Counted from the stretch's first letter, positions 1 through 9,079 are shown. The stretch is 64,000 nt of DNA from Alphaproteobacteria bacterium (GCA_017308375.1 JAFKEW010000046.1:1-64000), one strand, 5' to 3'. Numbers and translations are program-made. Notes: generated from the letters alone by a model not told the origin.

Positions 1-2
1 GA

Positions 3-839
3 TTGTTTGGGAAGTCTGTTGTTTACGATGGTTTCGACCATTTTGCATCTTCGCGCGAAGGTGCGTTTGCTTCATTGTTCGATAAGGTGGAGCGCTTCCT
101 CGTTCGTCAAGCTGATATTTTGATTCTGCCCGATGAGACACGCGTTGACCAATATGGTCTAAAGAAAGGGGATGTTCGGATTTGTGTCATCGCGAATATG
201 CCTGATATGGCGCAGCTTGAGGTAGCATACGGTAAAGGTGAGGCTACCCCTGAGGTCGGCCCGATTCATATCGTGTATGTTGGTACGCTTGAAGCAAAAC
301 ATCGAGGCCTGGAGTTCATTCCGCGGCTTTGTGAAGCATTTCCTGGTAGAGTTCGATTTACTGTCGGTGGTAACGGCGCATTGGATTCTTTTTTTGATGG
401 GCATGCCGCTCGATTGCCGAATTTGCGCTACATCGGCTATCAACCTTATAAGGATGCGCTGAGAGTCATGATGAACTCTGATGTTCTTTACGGGCCTTAT
501 TTACTTTCGTCAAAGAACCATCCCTTTGCGGCGCCTAACAAGATGTTTGAACACTTGGCACTGGGACGACCGCTTATAACGAACGAGGGGACGCCGCCAG
601 GCCGCTTTGTGCAAGAGAATGGTACAGGGTATATTTTTGACGGCAGTTATGAAAGCTTGAATGCTATTGTTTCTACGCTAGTGAGAAGTGATGCGCGGTC
701 GCGGGGCGATCTGGCGCGCAAGCTTTGGCTGGAGCGATACTCTCATTTGAGGGAAGATCAGGTCGCGGCGTTTTTCGGCGAATTGGATATTGTGCTTAAG
801 CGTTATGGTCAGGCACAGTCCCGCCCTGTGCCGCCATGA
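3..839 (+). CDS. Glycosyltransferase family 4 protein, 5'-truncated by the window edge
   Basis: The reading frame is open from the first bases, so the N-terminal acceptor-binding domain lies outside the window; the visible 279 codons are mostly the C-terminal Rossmann half of a GT-B glycosyltransferase. Around visible residue 122 is a Gly-rich GGNGALDSF segment, and near 179-190 is [12 protein letters not shown], the usual GT4 donor-sugar binding region (asparagine-lysine, then E-x-L-A-x-G-x-P). The family transfers a sugar from a nucleotide donor onto a growing glycan at the inner membrane. The gene is clearly more AT-rich than genes after position 2150, as is common in surface-polysaccharide clusters. 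Its 3' end overlaps the convergent epimerase gene by 44 bp. The sugar and acceptor cannot be told. Confidence 0.8.
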   Translation: MFGKSVVYDGFDHFASSREGAFASLFDKVERFLVRQADILILPDETRVDQYGLKKGDVRICVIANMPDMAQLEVAYGKGEATPEVGPIHIVYVGTLEAKHRGLEFIPRLCEAFPGRVRFTVGGNGALDSFFDGHAARLPNLRYIGYQPYKDALRVMMNSDVLYGPYLLSSKNHPFAAPNKMFEHLALGRPLITNEGTPPGRFVQENGTGYIFDGSYESLNAIVSTLVRSDARSRGDLARKLWLERYSHLREDQVAAFFGELDIVLKRYGQAQSRPVPP

Positions 840-1971
840 GGCGTTGGGCGATCGCCTCGGCAATGCGATTGGCAGCATGCCCGTCCCCGTAGGGATTATG
901 CGCATGTGCCATTTTTTTATAGGCGGCCATATCGTCAAGTAGCCGTTCTGTTTTGCTGACAATCCGCTCATAGTCGGCGCCCACCAGAGCTACGGTGCCA
1001 GCGGTAACAGCTTCAGGCCGCTCCGTGGTTTCTCGCATCACAAGAACTGGTTTGCCCAGGGACGGAGCTTCTTCCTGAATTCCGCCGGAGTCGGTTAGGA
1101 TAATGTGTGCTGACTTCATTAGGTGGACGAATGGCAGATAATCTAATGGATCTATCAAGTGGATGTCCGGGTTTTTGGATAGAATGCGGTAGACAGGCTC
1201 TCTAACATTCGGGTTCAAATGAACGGGGTAGACGATTTGCACGTCGCCTCGCTTGGTAAGTTGATCGAGAGCGCGGCAAATGTGGGAAAAGCCTGTCCCG
1301 AAATTTTCCCGCCTATGCCCGGTAACCAGAATAAGTCGTTTATTAGGCGTTAGGTGTGGAAAGTGCGTCGTCAGTTCTGCCTGAAGCGCCGGATTGCTAT
1401 CGATACGCCCTGCAATATCGAGTAGTGCGTCGATCACAGTGTTACCAGTCACAATAATGCTCTCGGCTGGTATGTTCTCCGCAAGCAGGTTTTGTTGTGC
1501 ATGGAGTGTCGGTGCGAAGTGAATGGTGGCGAGCGCGCCAACCAGACGTCGGTTCATCTCCTCAGGCCATGGCGCATAGCGATTGCCGGTACGCAATCCC
1601 GCCTCTACATGACCGACAGCGGTCTTGTGATAATAGCTCGCAAGGCTTGCGGCGAATGCGGTAGTCGTGTCACCGTGCACCAGAACCATGTCGGGTTGCC
1701 ATTTGGCCAGTATGCCGCCGACTCCATTTAGGGCCGCAGCGCTAATTTCTGACAGACTTTGTTTGGGTCGCATTAGGTTGAGGTCGAAATCCGGCTCAAG
1801 TCCGAACAGATTCAGCGCCTGATCAAGCATTTCGCGATGCTGAGCAGTGACACATAACCTTGAATCTAAATAATCGCTACGGGCCCGCAGGGCCTGTACA
1901 ACCGGAGCCATCTTAATAGCTTCCGGACGGGTGCCGAATACAGTAAGGATTTTGGGCCTGCGTTTGCTCAT
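796..1971 (-). CDS. wecB: UDP-N-acetylglucosamine 2-epimerase (non-hydrolysing)
   Basis: A full-length 391-residue protein of the WecB/MnaA family, which interconverts UDP-GlcNAc and UDP-ManNAc in the cytoplasm for surface glycan synthesis. The family signatures are all present: [11 protein letters not shown] at residues 13-23, HGDTTTAF near 100, HVEAGLRTG near 121 followed by [15 protein letters not shown] near 217, and [13 protein letters not shown] near 293. It converges on the partial glycosyltransferase, and the two coding regions overlap at their 3' ends. Both belong to the same surface-polysaccharide locus, which must continue to the left of the window. Base composition is intermediate between the glycosyltransferase and the GC-rich genes to the right. 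Confidence 0.93.
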   Translation of the reverse strand: MSKRRPKILTVFGTRPEAIKMAPVVQALRARSDYLDSRLCVTAQHREMLDQALNLFGLEPDFDLNLMRPKQSLSEISAAALNGVGGILAKWQPDMVLVHGDTTTAFAASLASYYHKTAVGHVEAGLRTGNRYAPWPEEMNRRLVGALATIHFAPTLHAQQNLLAENIPAESIIVTGNTVIDALLDIAGRIDSNPALQAELTTHFPHLTPNKRLILVTGHRRENFGTGFSHICRALDQLTKRGDVQIVYPVHLNPNVREPVYRILSKNPDIHLIDPLDYLPFVHLMKSAHIILTDSGGIQEEAPSLGKPVLVMRETTERPEAVTAGTVALVGADYERIVSKTERLLDDMAAYKKMAHAHNPYGDGHAANRIAEAIAQRLMAAQGGTVPDHNA

Positions 1972-2173
1972 TGTTGTTTCCCTAGAGGCACGCCAATTTG
2001 TGTGGCGCCTTATTCTTCAATTGCCACCATCGTCGGAAGAAGCCAAGCAGATCGGGGACGCAAGGCTCACTGTGCATGATCTTGCCTTGCTTGCACGATT
2101 GCTAGTTTGCGCTTAAATCGCTGTGGATAGATAAAAAGCGGGTGCGGATAAACGGCCTGCGCGGGAGGATAGC

Positions 2174-3577
2174 ATGAGCCCATACAAGCTTCTAATCGGC
2201 GGGCGGATGGCCGATGGCGATCTGACCATGGATGTGGTCAATCCCGCCACGGAGGAAGTTCTGGCGAAAGCGCCGCGTGCCTCCAAGGCGCAGCTGGATG
2301 AGGCCGTGGCCGCAGCCAAGGCGGCCTTCCCGGCCTGGAGTGCCACCCCCATCGCCACGCGCAAGGCGGCGCTGACCGCCATTGCCGATGTGATGGAAAA
2401 GAACGCGGGCGAACTGGCCCGTATTCTGACCCAGGAACAAGGCAAGCCGCTCGCCGATGCCACGGGCGAGGTTTATGGCGCCGCGGCGTTCTTCCGTTAT
2501 TTCACGGCGCTCGACCTGCCGGTGAAGGTGCTGGACGACAGCAAGGACCGCCGGGTGGAAATGCACCGCAAGCCGTTGGGCGTGATCGGCGCCATCGTGC
2601 CGTGGAACTTCCCGATGATCCTGATGGCGTTCAAGGTGCCGCCGGCACTGCTGGCCGGGAACACGATTGTGGTCAAGCCGGCACCGACCACGCCTCTCTC
2701 CACTTTACGCTTTGGCGAACTGGTGAAAGATCTGCTGCCGCCCGGCGTGCTCAATGTGATTACCGATGCGAACGATCTGGGTGGCGCGCTGACCGCCCAC
2801 CCCGATGTGCGCAAAATTTCCTTCACCGGCTCCACCGCCACGGGGCGCAAGGTGATGGCGGGCGCGGCCGAAACGCTGAAGCGCATCACGTTGGAACTGG
2901 GCGGTAACGACGCGGGCATCGTGTTGCCCGATGTGAACCCGAAAGAAACCGCGCCCAAACTGTTTCAGGGCGCGTTCCAGAACAATGGCCAGGTCTGCAT
3001 CGCGATGAAGCGGCTCTATGTTCATGAGTCCATCTATGACGCGATGTGTGACGAGCTTGCGGCCTTGGCCGAACAGGCCGTGGTGGGTGACGGGCTGGAA
3101 CAGGGAACGCAACTCGGCCCGCTGCAGAACCGCATGCAGTTCGAGAAGGTGAAGGAAATCCTGGCCGATGCGAAAAAGCATGGCACCATCATCGCGGGTG
3201 GTGAGGTGCCGGACCGCCCCGGCTATTTCATCAAGCCGACCATCGTGCGCGACATTACGGACGGTACGCGCCTGGTGGATGAGGAACAGTTTGGCCCGGT
3301 GCTGCCGGTGATCAAATACAGCGATCCGGAAGATGCCGTGGCGCGCGCCAACGCTTCGCCCTACGGGCTTGGCGGCTCGATCTGGTCCACCGATCTGGAT
3401 AAGGCTTACGCGCTCGCCAACCAGATGAATTCGGGCACGGTGTGGGTGAACAAACATGCCGATCTCGCCCCCAACATTCCGTTCGGCGGTGCGGGGCAGT
3501 CCGGCCTCGGCTCCGAACTGGGTGAGGAAGGGCTGGCCGAATTCACCCAGGTACAGGTCATCAACGTCGCGCGCTGA
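2174..3577 (+). CDS. NAD(P)-dependent aldehyde dehydrogenase
   Basis: A 467-residue member of the aldehyde dehydrogenase superfamily, which oxidises an aldehyde to the acid with NAD(P)+. Seen directly: PWNFP near residues 143-147, the FTGST nucleotide-binding turn near 216, the general-base glutamate in LELGGNDAG near 241, and the catalytic cysteine in NNGQVCIAM near 275. The length is slightly short of the usual 475-500. The ATG at 2174 follows a good ribosome binding site (GGGAGG at 2162-2167). It is followed after 27 bp by a VOC protein and then a glutathione transferase on the same strand, which suggests an aldehyde or electrophile detoxification cluster. The substrate is not identifiable. 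Confidence 0.92.
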   Translation: MSPYKLLIGGRMADGDLTMDVVNPATEEVLAKAPRASKAQLDEAVAAAKAAFPAWSATPIATRKAALTAIADVMEKNAGELARILTQEQGKPLADATGEVYGAAAFFRYFTALDLPVKVLDDSKDRRVEMHRKPLGVIGAIVPWNFPMILMAFKVPPALLAGNTIVVKPAPTTPLSTLRFGELVKDLLPPGVLNVITDANDLGGALTAHPDVRKISFTGSTATGRKVMAGAAETLKRITLELGGNDAGIVLPDVNPKETAPKLFQGAFQNNGQVCIAMKRLYVHESIYDAMCDELAALAEQAVVGDGLEQGTQLGPLQNRMQFEKVKEILADAKKHGTIIAGGEVPDRPGYFIKPTIVRDITDGTRLVDEEQFGPVLPVIKYSDPEDAVARANASPYGLGGSIWSTDLDKAYALANQMNSGTVWVNKHADLAPNIPFGGAGQSGLGSELGEEGLAEFTQVQVINVAR

Positions 3578-3604
3578 GGGGCGCGCGCAAAGCCGGGGAA
3601 CGCC

Positions 3605-4366
3605 ATGCGCCTGCGCCAGGTTGCCTTTGTCGCTGAAAAGCTGGAGCCGGTGGTCGATGCGCTGGGCACCGTGTTCGGCCTCCGGGTCGCTTATCGCGAT
3701 CCGGCGGTGGCGGTTTACGGTCTCGTCAACGCGGTCATGCCGGTGGGCGGCGAATTCCTGGAGGTGGTGCAGCCGGTCAGGGACGATGCCTCGGCGCTTC
3801 GTTACCTGCGCCGCCGTGGCGGCGATGCCGGCTATATGCTGATCTTTCAGGCGCCGGATGCGCTGGCCCAGCGTGCCCGCCTGGCCGCCGCCGGTGTGCG
3901 CCTGATCGCGGAGGTTCAGCGGCCGGAATACAGCTTCACCCATTTCCATCCCGGTGATTTCAACGGGGTGCTGACCTCCATCGATACGGAGGGGGGTGGC
4001 ACCGGCTGGCTCAGCAACGATCGGCCTTGGCCACCGGCGGGGCGGGACTGGAAGGCGGCGTCCGCCCCGGCGGATGTGCTGGGCATTCTGGGCGCCACGG
4101 TTCAGACGAAGGCGCCTGAAAAGGCGGCGGCGCATTGGGCCGAAATGTTTCAGGCCCGGCAGGACGGCGCGCGCATCGTGACCGATCGCGGTTTTGTGGA
4201 ATTCGTGCCCCCGCGCGATGCGGACGGTACGGGCGTTGTGGGGTTGGAGATCGCGGTGCGCGATTCCTCGGCACCTCTGGCGCGGGCCCGGGCCGCGGGC
4301 CTGCCGGTTGCGGGGGATGCGGTGACGATCTGCGGTGTTTCGCTTACTGTGCGCGAATCCGCCTGA
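3605..4366 (+). CDS. VOC-family (glyoxalase-like) protein
   Basis: A 253-residue protein with two weak repeats of the beta-alpha-beta-beta-beta unit of the vicinal-oxygen-chelate fold. The first half opens with LRQVAFVAEKLEPVVDAL and carries a glutamate in GGEFLEVVQP; the second half begins after residue 150. It resembles Glyoxalase_3-like proteins of unknown substrate rather than true glyoxalase I, whose metal ligands I could not assign with confidence. It lies between aldehyde dehydrogenase and glutathione transferase genes with short gaps, so the three are probably co-transcribed. The start follows a GGGGAA ribosome binding site. Confidence 0.75.
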   Translation: MRLRQVAFVAEKLEPVVDALGTVFGLRVAYRDPAVAVYGLVNAVMPVGGEFLEVVQPVRDDASALRYLRRRGGDAGYMLIFQAPDALAQRARLAAAGVRLIAEVQRPEYSFTHFHPGDFNGVLTSIDTEGGGTGWLSNDRPWPPAGRDWKAASAPADVLGILGATVQTKAPEKAAAHWAEMFQARQDGARIVTDRGFVEFVPPRDADGTGVVGLEIAVRDSSAPLARARAAGLPVAGDAVTICGVSLTVRESA

Positions 4367-4392
4367 TCCTCCACCACAAAGCTTTGAGAACA

Positions 4393-5043
4393 ATGCTGAC
4401 ACTTTACCATTGCATGAATGCGCGCTCATTCCGCCCACTGTGGACGCTGGAGGAGCTGGGTCTTTCTTACGATTTGAAGATACTGCCGTTTCCACCGCGG
4501 GTGTTCGCGAAGGAGTATAAGGACGTCAATCCGCTCGGCACCGTTCCCACCTTTCTCGATGGCGCGATGAAGATGACGGAATCCTCCGCCATCTGTCAGT
4601 ACCTCGCAACGCGATATGGTGGCGGTGCTCTCTCCGTTGCCGTGGACGATGCGGCCTATGGCGCCTGGCTCAACTGGCTTCATTTCGGCGAAGCAACGCT
4701 GACTTTCCCGCAAACGCTGGTGCTGCGTTACCGCCGGCTGGAGCCGGAGGAGCGGCGCCAGCCGCAAGTGGCGGATGATTATGCCAAATGGTTTCTCGGC
4801 CGCCTGGGTGCTGTGGAACGCGCAATTGGCGAGCAGGATTATCTTTGCGCGGGCCGTTTCACCGCGGCGGACATTTCTGTCGGCTATGCGCTGTTGCTCG
4901 CGACGTCATTAAAACTCGATGCCGAATTTCCGCCCGCGGTGCGCGCCTATTGGCAGCGGCTGCAAGCGCGCGATGGTTATCGCCGCGCGGCATTGGCACA
5001 GGAAAAGGCTGCTGCGGAACAGGGCCTGACGTCGCCGGTCTGA
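4393..5043 (+). CDS. Glutathione S-transferase family protein
   Basis: A 216-residue cytosolic GST. The N-terminal thioredoxin-like domain runs to about residue 80, with a start typical of bacterial GSTs (LTLYHCMNARSFRPLW), the cis-proline in GTVPTFLDG, and the glutathione-binding ESSAICQYL segment near 63-71. The C-terminal helical domain holds FTAADISVGYAL, the usual N-capping box. The ATG at 4393 places translation exactly at the thioredoxin-fold strand; the open frame extends further upstream only because it overlaps the VOC gene in another frame. It conjugates glutathione to electrophiles or works as a peroxidase; which substrate is unknown. Confidence 0.9.
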   Translation: MLTLYHCMNARSFRPLWTLEELGLSYDLKILPFPPRVFAKEYKDVNPLGTVPTFLDGAMKMTESSAICQYLATRYGGGALSVAVDDAAYGAWLNWLHFGEATLTFPQTLVLRYRRLEPEERRQPQVADDYAKWFLGRLGAVERAIGEQDYLCAGRFTAADISVGYALLLATSLKLDAEFPPAVRAYWQRLQARDGYRRAALAQEKAAAEQGLTSPV

Positions 5044-5055
5044 GGCCCGAACGGT

Positions 5056-5382
5056 TCAGCGCGCCAGAACCACGCTTGCCACCGCAATCAGGATGGCAAG
5101 CGTCGCGCAAACAAGCGCGAGCGTCGCCACCAGATTGGCGCGGGCCACGGCCTTGGCCGCGCTGTCCGCAACGGCGCTGGCGCGCTCGGCGGCTTCTGTT
5201 GCCTGGGCCGCGGCCGCGATGGTGCGTTTGCGTTCATCCGCGCTGACAAGGGCGGCCTGATATTCCAGCCATTGCCGGGCGTAATGTTGTTCGTCGGGGT
5301 TGAAGTTCTGTGCCGCAAGCCGTTTGCGCACTTCCACTTCGCCCAGTTTGCCGAACAGGTTCCAGTAATTTTGCGGGTCCAT
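5056..5382 (-). CDS. Small hypothetical protein with C-terminal transmembrane helix
   Basis: A 108-residue protein not recognised as a named family. The N-terminal half is polar (DPQNYWNLFGKLGEVEVRKRL), the middle is alanine-rich and predicted helical, possibly coiled coil, and the last 25 residues are one hydrophobic segment suggesting tail anchoring in the inner membrane. I chose the ATG at 5382 over a TTG at 5400 because a GAGGG stands about 11 bases upstream. It lies on the opposite strand, convergent with the GST gene (12 bp gap). Confidence 0.6.
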   Translation of the reverse strand: MDPQNYWNLFGKLGEVEVRKRLAAQNFNPDEQHYARQWLEYQAALVSADERKRTIAAAAQATEAAERASAVADSAAKAVARANLVATLALVCATLAILIAVASVVLAR

Positions 5383-5541
5383 GGCGTCAGGGGCCCTCAA
5401 GCATCATCGGCCAAGCCTAGCGCGGCAATCGTTTCGGCTTTCTAACGATGATCCTGAAACTTTGTTTAAACGGGGCGGCCGAAAAAGGGCATCATCCGGA
5501 ATGGAGCAGGCGGGCCTTGTGCCCCCGGCTTTTTCGCTGCC

Positions 5542-5664
5542 GGAGTGCAATCGGGAAAGCGGGAACCGCCGGTGACGCTGCCGCTACCAGCTCCCGATGA
5601 ATTGCGCGACAAAGCAAAGGACTAGAACAAAATCGCAATTCCATTGAATCCGATTTTGTTCTAG
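5542..5664. repeat. Dispersed intergenic palindromic repeat, copy 1
   Basis: The 321-bp gap between the small membrane protein and the CinA-like gene holds no gene but carries one copy of a repeat found again at 45284-45387. Shared blocks, in order, are a GAGYGCAATCGGRAAAG segment, GAATTGCGCGACAAARCAA, and a long palindrome. In this copy the palindrome arms are perfect over 14 bp (CTAGAACAAAATCG at 5622-5635 and its reverse complement at 5651-5664) around a 15-nt loop. The form resembles the small palindromic intergenic repeats known from rhizobia and relatives. It has no U-tract, so a terminator role is not evident. Confidence 0.75.
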
Positions 5665-5703
5665 CGATGGTGCTGGACGGGCGATTTCAGGAAGGATGAC
5701 GGG

Positions 5704-6183
5704 ATGCAGGATTTGTTGCCACTGGCGGAACGGGCGGGGGCGCGGCTGAAGGCGCGCGGGGAAACGATCGCGATAGCCGAATCCTCCTCCGGCGGGCTTC
5801 TGTCAGCGGCGCTTCTGGCGGTGCCGGGGGCCTCGGCCTATTTCGTCTCCGGCGCGGTGGTCTACACCGCCAAGGCGCGGGTGCAGTTGATGGGCCTGCC
5901 GCGGGAGGCGGTTACCGGCATGCGTTCGGCCAGCGAGCCTTATGCCCTCTTGCTGGCGCGCACGGCGCGGGAGCGGTTCGCCACCACATGGGGCCTGTCG
6001 GAAACCGGTGCGGCCGGGCCCACCGGCAATCCCTATGGCGATGCGCCGGGCCATAGCTGCCTTGCGCTCTCCGGCCCGGTGGAGCGTGCCATCACGCTCG
6101 AAACCGGTGTGCCGGACCGGCCGGCCAATATGCGGGCCTTTGCGAAGGCGGCACTCGAATTGTTGCTGGCCGAACTCGGCTGA
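5704..6183 (+). CDS. CinA C-terminal-domain (PncC-like) protein
   Basis: A 159-residue stand-alone version of the CinA C-terminal domain. Family members deamidate nicotinamide mononucleotide to nicotinate mononucleotide in the pyridine-nucleotide salvage cycle. The fold signatures are present: IAIAESSSGGLLSAAL near residues 21-36, the GAVVYT strand, the AK after it, and a Gly-rich GAAGPTGNPYG loop near 101-111. The usual motif is ESCTGG and here it reads ESSSGG, and the usual G-I-A-G-P loop reads G-A-A-G-P, so activity may be altered. The start follows a GGAAGG ribosome binding site. Confidence 0.8.
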   Translation: MQDLLPLAERAGARLKARGETIAIAESSSGGLLSAALLAVPGASAYFVSGAVVYTAKARVQLMGLPREAVTGMRSASEPYALLLARTARERFATTWGLSETGAAGPTGNPYGDAPGHSCLALSGPVERAITLETGVPDRPANMRAFAKAALELLLAELG

Positions 6184-6266
6184 ATGGTTCGGTCCGTAGC
6201 CGGACTATTTCCCGGTTTGCGGAAATCTGTTTGCATGACGTGAGACCGGTGTTGGGGAGTGTGGGG

Positions 6267-6935
6267 ATGATACGGGGTTTGGGGCGGCAGGCGCTGCGTC
6301 TGTTTGCGGCGGCGTTCGTTGCGGTGCTGGTGACCGGTGTTGCCGTGGTGTCTCCCGCGGTGGCGACACCCGAAGGGGCTGCAAATTTCGTGCAGCGCCA
6401 TGTCGATGAAGGCGTTGCTTTTCTCACCGACAAATCGCTCAGCCTGGACCAGCGCAAAGCGCGGGTTGCGACGCTTCTCTCCTCGGTAATGGATTTGCAC
6501 CGGCTGGGGCTTTTCTGCCTTGGTGACGCTGCCAAAACGGCCAGCCCGGCAGAGATCGCCGCCTTCGATACCACCTTCAAGAAATTCACCGTCGCGAAAT
6601 ACAGCGCCCAGCTTGGCGATTATGGCGGCCAGTCGCTGAAGGTGCGGGGCACCACCGAACGCGGCCCCGGCGATTATGTGGTGGCGGCCGACATCGTTGA
6701 TCCGGGCGATGCGGGTGGCGGCCCGGCGGTCCAGGTTCTGTTCCGCGTGCTGCAAACGGATGAGAATTATGCCGTCGTCGATGCCAGTATCGAAGGCGTC
6801 TGGTTCGGCCTCGCGCAGCGGGACGATATTCGCGGCTTCCTGGCCCGTAACGGCAACGATGTCGGAAAGCTGATCGCCCGGCTTGACGCGATGACGGCGG
6901 ATCTGACTGGCGCGAATGCCAGCGCCGCGAAGTAA
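6267..6935 (+). CDS. MlaC/Ttg2D-like exported phospholipid-binding protein
   Basis: A 222-residue exported protein of the MlaC (Tol_Tol_Ttg2) family. It begins with a signal peptide (RQALRLF then a hydrophobic stretch) probably cut near AVA-TPEG around residue 33. The mature part has the helical AANFVQRHVDEGVAFL opening and the alternating strands of the family, ending in an Ala-rich tail. MlaC carries phospholipids between outer and inner membranes. There is no mla ABC transporter next to it, so it is an orphan, and its ligand could also be a hopanoid as in HpnM-type relatives. The ATG at 6267, preceded by a G-rich ribosome binding site, fits the signal peptide better than the upstream start at 6231. 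Confidence 0.8.
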   Translation: MIRGLGRQALRLFAAAFVAVLVTGVAVVSPAVATPEGAANFVQRHVDEGVAFLTDKSLSLDQRKARVATLLSSVMDLHRLGLFCLGDAAKTASPAEIAAFDTTFKKFTVAKYSAQLGDYGGQSLKVRGTTERGPGDYVVAADIVDPGDAGGGPAVQVLFRVLQTDENYAVVDASIEGVWFGLAQRDDIRGFLARNGNDVGKLIARLDAMTADLTGANASAAK

Positions 6936-6939
6936 CGCG

Positions 6940-7581
6940 CTATAACTGGTAATCGGTGGCGGAAAGGGTGGCCCCCGGCGCCGGTTCGGCGTATCGGTCC
7001 GCCTGCAACGGCTTGAGGTCGAAGGCACCGAACAGCGCGGTGATATTCCGCCCGTCATCGGAAAGCGGCAGCACGACGACTTCCATTTCCATCTGTTCGC
7101 GCCCTTCGCGCGTGGGGCGTGCAGGCCCGGCGGCAACGGGTGCGCGTGCAACGGTACAATGGGTGAAAATGCGGTGCATGGCCTCGAAGAACGGCGCACC
7201 GCGCAATTGCGACAGGCGTGAACCGGCATAGCGCCGCCCCATAAAGCGCACGATGTTTTCGCCACCCAGCCGGAAATGAAAATCCATGCCGCCATCCAGC
7301 ACATCGATGATGAAGACATTCGCCAGATGCTTGCGAAAATGCTGGGGCGTCAGATCGGTGCGCTTCGGCGCCGGCCGGTCGCCGGCCAGCGTCAGCCATG
7401 TCTGGTAGACGGTTTGAAGGTCTGTGCTGACCAGCTCGTCCGCCGTTTTCAGCGGCGCCGGCTTTGCTGAAGGGACAGGCATTTGCGGGCTCTGGTTGCC
7501 GGGAGCGATCATGGTTTCTAAAACATCCGTCCCTAAGCGGCGGTTAAGCGCGCGCTGTAACGCATCCAGCATAGCGTCCAC
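6940..7581 (-). CDS. PAS-domain (PAS_5 type) protein
   Basis: A 213-residue soluble protein whose residues 55-190 resemble the PAS_5 family common in Alphaproteobacteria: an opening helix (LQTVYQTWLTLAGDRPAPKR), then NVFIIDVLDGGMDFHFRLGG, a typical PAS strand pair, then RFMGRRYAGSRL and a closing strand with FGAFDL. No output domain is attached, so it may sense a ligand and act through a partner. The frame starts with GTG at 7581 and an ATG at 7572 is an alternative. It is convergent with the MlaC-like gene, only 4 bp away. Confidence 0.75.
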   Translation of the reverse strand: MDAMLDALQRALNRRLGTDVLETMIAPGNQSPQMPVPSAKPAPLKTADELVSTDLQTVYQTWLTLAGDRPAPKRTDLTPQHFRKHLANVFIIDVLDGGMDFHFRLGGENIVRFMGRRYAGSRLSQLRGAPFFEAMHRIFTHCTVARAPVAAGPARPTREGREQMEMEVVVLPLSDDGRNITALFGAFDLKPLQADRYAEPAPGATLSATDYQL

Positions 7582-7732
7582 ATCCGGGATATATACCGGT
7601 TCGTGGGTAGGCCGGACAGCCGGCTTGCCCCGTGACGCCCGTCACGTCCGGCACTATCGTAAATCGCAAGGCCCCCCGGATCCGTGGAGAAGAGGGTGGT
7701 GAACACGGGGCCATGAGGGGAGAAATGCGTTC

Positions 7733-9046
7733 ATGCTGACACGCAGGACAATAATGGCATTTGGCGCATCGGCGCTAGCCATGGCGCCGGGGGCGCTGGC
7801 CGCGGCCGCCGGGGTGAAGACGGGCGCGAAGGGCGGGGCCGCCGCCAAGCCCATCCCGGTGGTGGAAAGTCCGCGCGCGCTGCATCAGCGCCTGATCTGC
7901 CTCGACACCCATCTCGACACCCCGATCAATTTCGCCCGGCCGGGCTGGAATGTCATGCAGCGGCACAGTTTCGAGGCCGATCTCAGCCAGGTGGATTATC
8001 CGCGCATGGTCCAGGGCGGCCTTGATGGCGGCTTCTTCGCAATTTACACCCCGCAGGGGCCGCTGACCGATGAGGGTTATCAGGCCGCGCGCGATGCCGC
8101 CCTGCTGCGGGCTGTCGCCATTCGCGAAACCGTCGCCCGGCATGAGGATGCCTTTCAACTGGCTTTCAATGCCGATGACGCCGCCCGCATCGCGGCGTCC
8201 GGCAAACGCATCGTCTATCAGAGTATGGAAAACGCCTATCCCCTCGGCCATGACGTCACCCTGTTGCGCAGCTTTTATGCGCTGGGCGTGCGCATGGCGG
8301 GGCCGGTGCATTTCACCAACAACCAGCTCGCCGATTCCGCCACGGACCCGGGCGGCGGCACCTGGGGCGGGTTAAGCCCGATGGGGCGCGATTTCGTGGC
8401 ACAGGCCAACCGGCTCGGCATCATCTGCGATGTTTCGCATTCATCCGATAATGTCTTCGATCAGATGATCGAATTGTCCAAGGCACCGATCATCGCGTCG
8501 CATTCCGGCTGCCGCGCGGTGCACAACCATCCGCGCAATCTCGATGATGCGCGCATCAAAAAACTGGCTGCCGCCGGCGGCAGTATTCAGGTCAATTCGC
8601 TCAGCAGCTATCTGATCGACACACCGCACAATCCAGAACGGGATGCGGCGATGGCCAAGGTCTACGAGAAATTGCGCAAGATCGGCAGCCAGACGCCGGA
8701 GAAAGCCTCTGCGCTGGTGACGGAAGCCGCAGGCGAAATCGCCGCCATCAAGCAGAAATATCCGGAACCACGCGCCGGTTTCGAGGATTTCATGGCCCAT
8801 GTCATTCACGCGCTCGATCTGGTCGGTCCCGATCATGTCGGCATCGGGGCGGATTGGGATGGCGGTGGCGGCGTCACCGGGATGGAGGATTGCGCCAGCG
8901 TGTGGAAGATCACCGAACGGCTTGCCAGGCTCGGCTACAACGATATGGCGTTGGCAAAAATCTGGGGCGGCACGGCGTTGCGTCTGCTGAAGGCGGCGGA
9001 TGATGTCCGGCTGGCAACCGCCGCTGCCGATGCAAACGCACCTTGA
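7733..9046 (+). CDS. Membrane dipeptidase (peptidase M19), Tat-exported
   Basis: A 437-residue zinc dipeptidase of the renal-dipeptidase family. A twin-arginine type signal (TRRTIMAF, then a hydrophobic Ala-rich segment to about residue 28) suggests folded export to the periplasm. Visible metal-site elements are the HxD in LDTHLDTP (H60, D62), a glutamate in YQSMENAYPL, HSGCRAVHNHPRN near 256-268 with two conserved histidines, and GADWDGGGG near 373. The family cleaves dipeptides, including those with D-amino acids. The next gene starts 33 bp downstream on the same strand, and the oxidoreductase and ThDP enzyme that follow are probably in the same transcription unit. The start has a GGGGAGAA ribosome binding site. 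Confidence 0.9.
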   Translation: MLTRRTIMAFGASALAMAPGALAAAAGVKTGAKGGAAAKPIPVVESPRALHQRLICLDTHLDTPINFARPGWNVMQRHSFEADLSQVDYPRMVQGGLDGGFFAIYTPQGPLTDEGYQAARDAALLRAVAIRETVARHEDAFQLAFNADDAARIAASGKRIVYQSMENAYPLGHDVTLLRSFYALGVRMAGPVHFTNNQLADSATDPGGGTWGGLSPMGRDFVAQANRLGIICDVSHSSDNVFDQMIELSKAPIIASHSGCRAVHNHPRNLDDARIKKLAAAGGSIQVNSLSSYLIDTPHNPERDAAMAKVYEKLRKIGSQTPEKASALVTEAAGEIAAIKQKYPEPRAGFEDFMAHVIHALDLVGPDHVGIGADWDGGGGVTGMEDCASVWKITERLARLGYNDMALAKIWGGTALRLLKAADDVRLATAAADANAP

Positions 9047-9079
9047 GCTTGCGGCGCATTCGGTGATGGCGGTCTGATC

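Noticed and set aside
2705..4495. 596-codon open frame on the minus strand opposite the aldehyde dehydrogenase and VOC genes
   Set aside because: It is rich in Arg/His/Gln/Gly like other antisense shadows of GC-rich genes, matches no family, and lies over two well-supported plus-strand genes.
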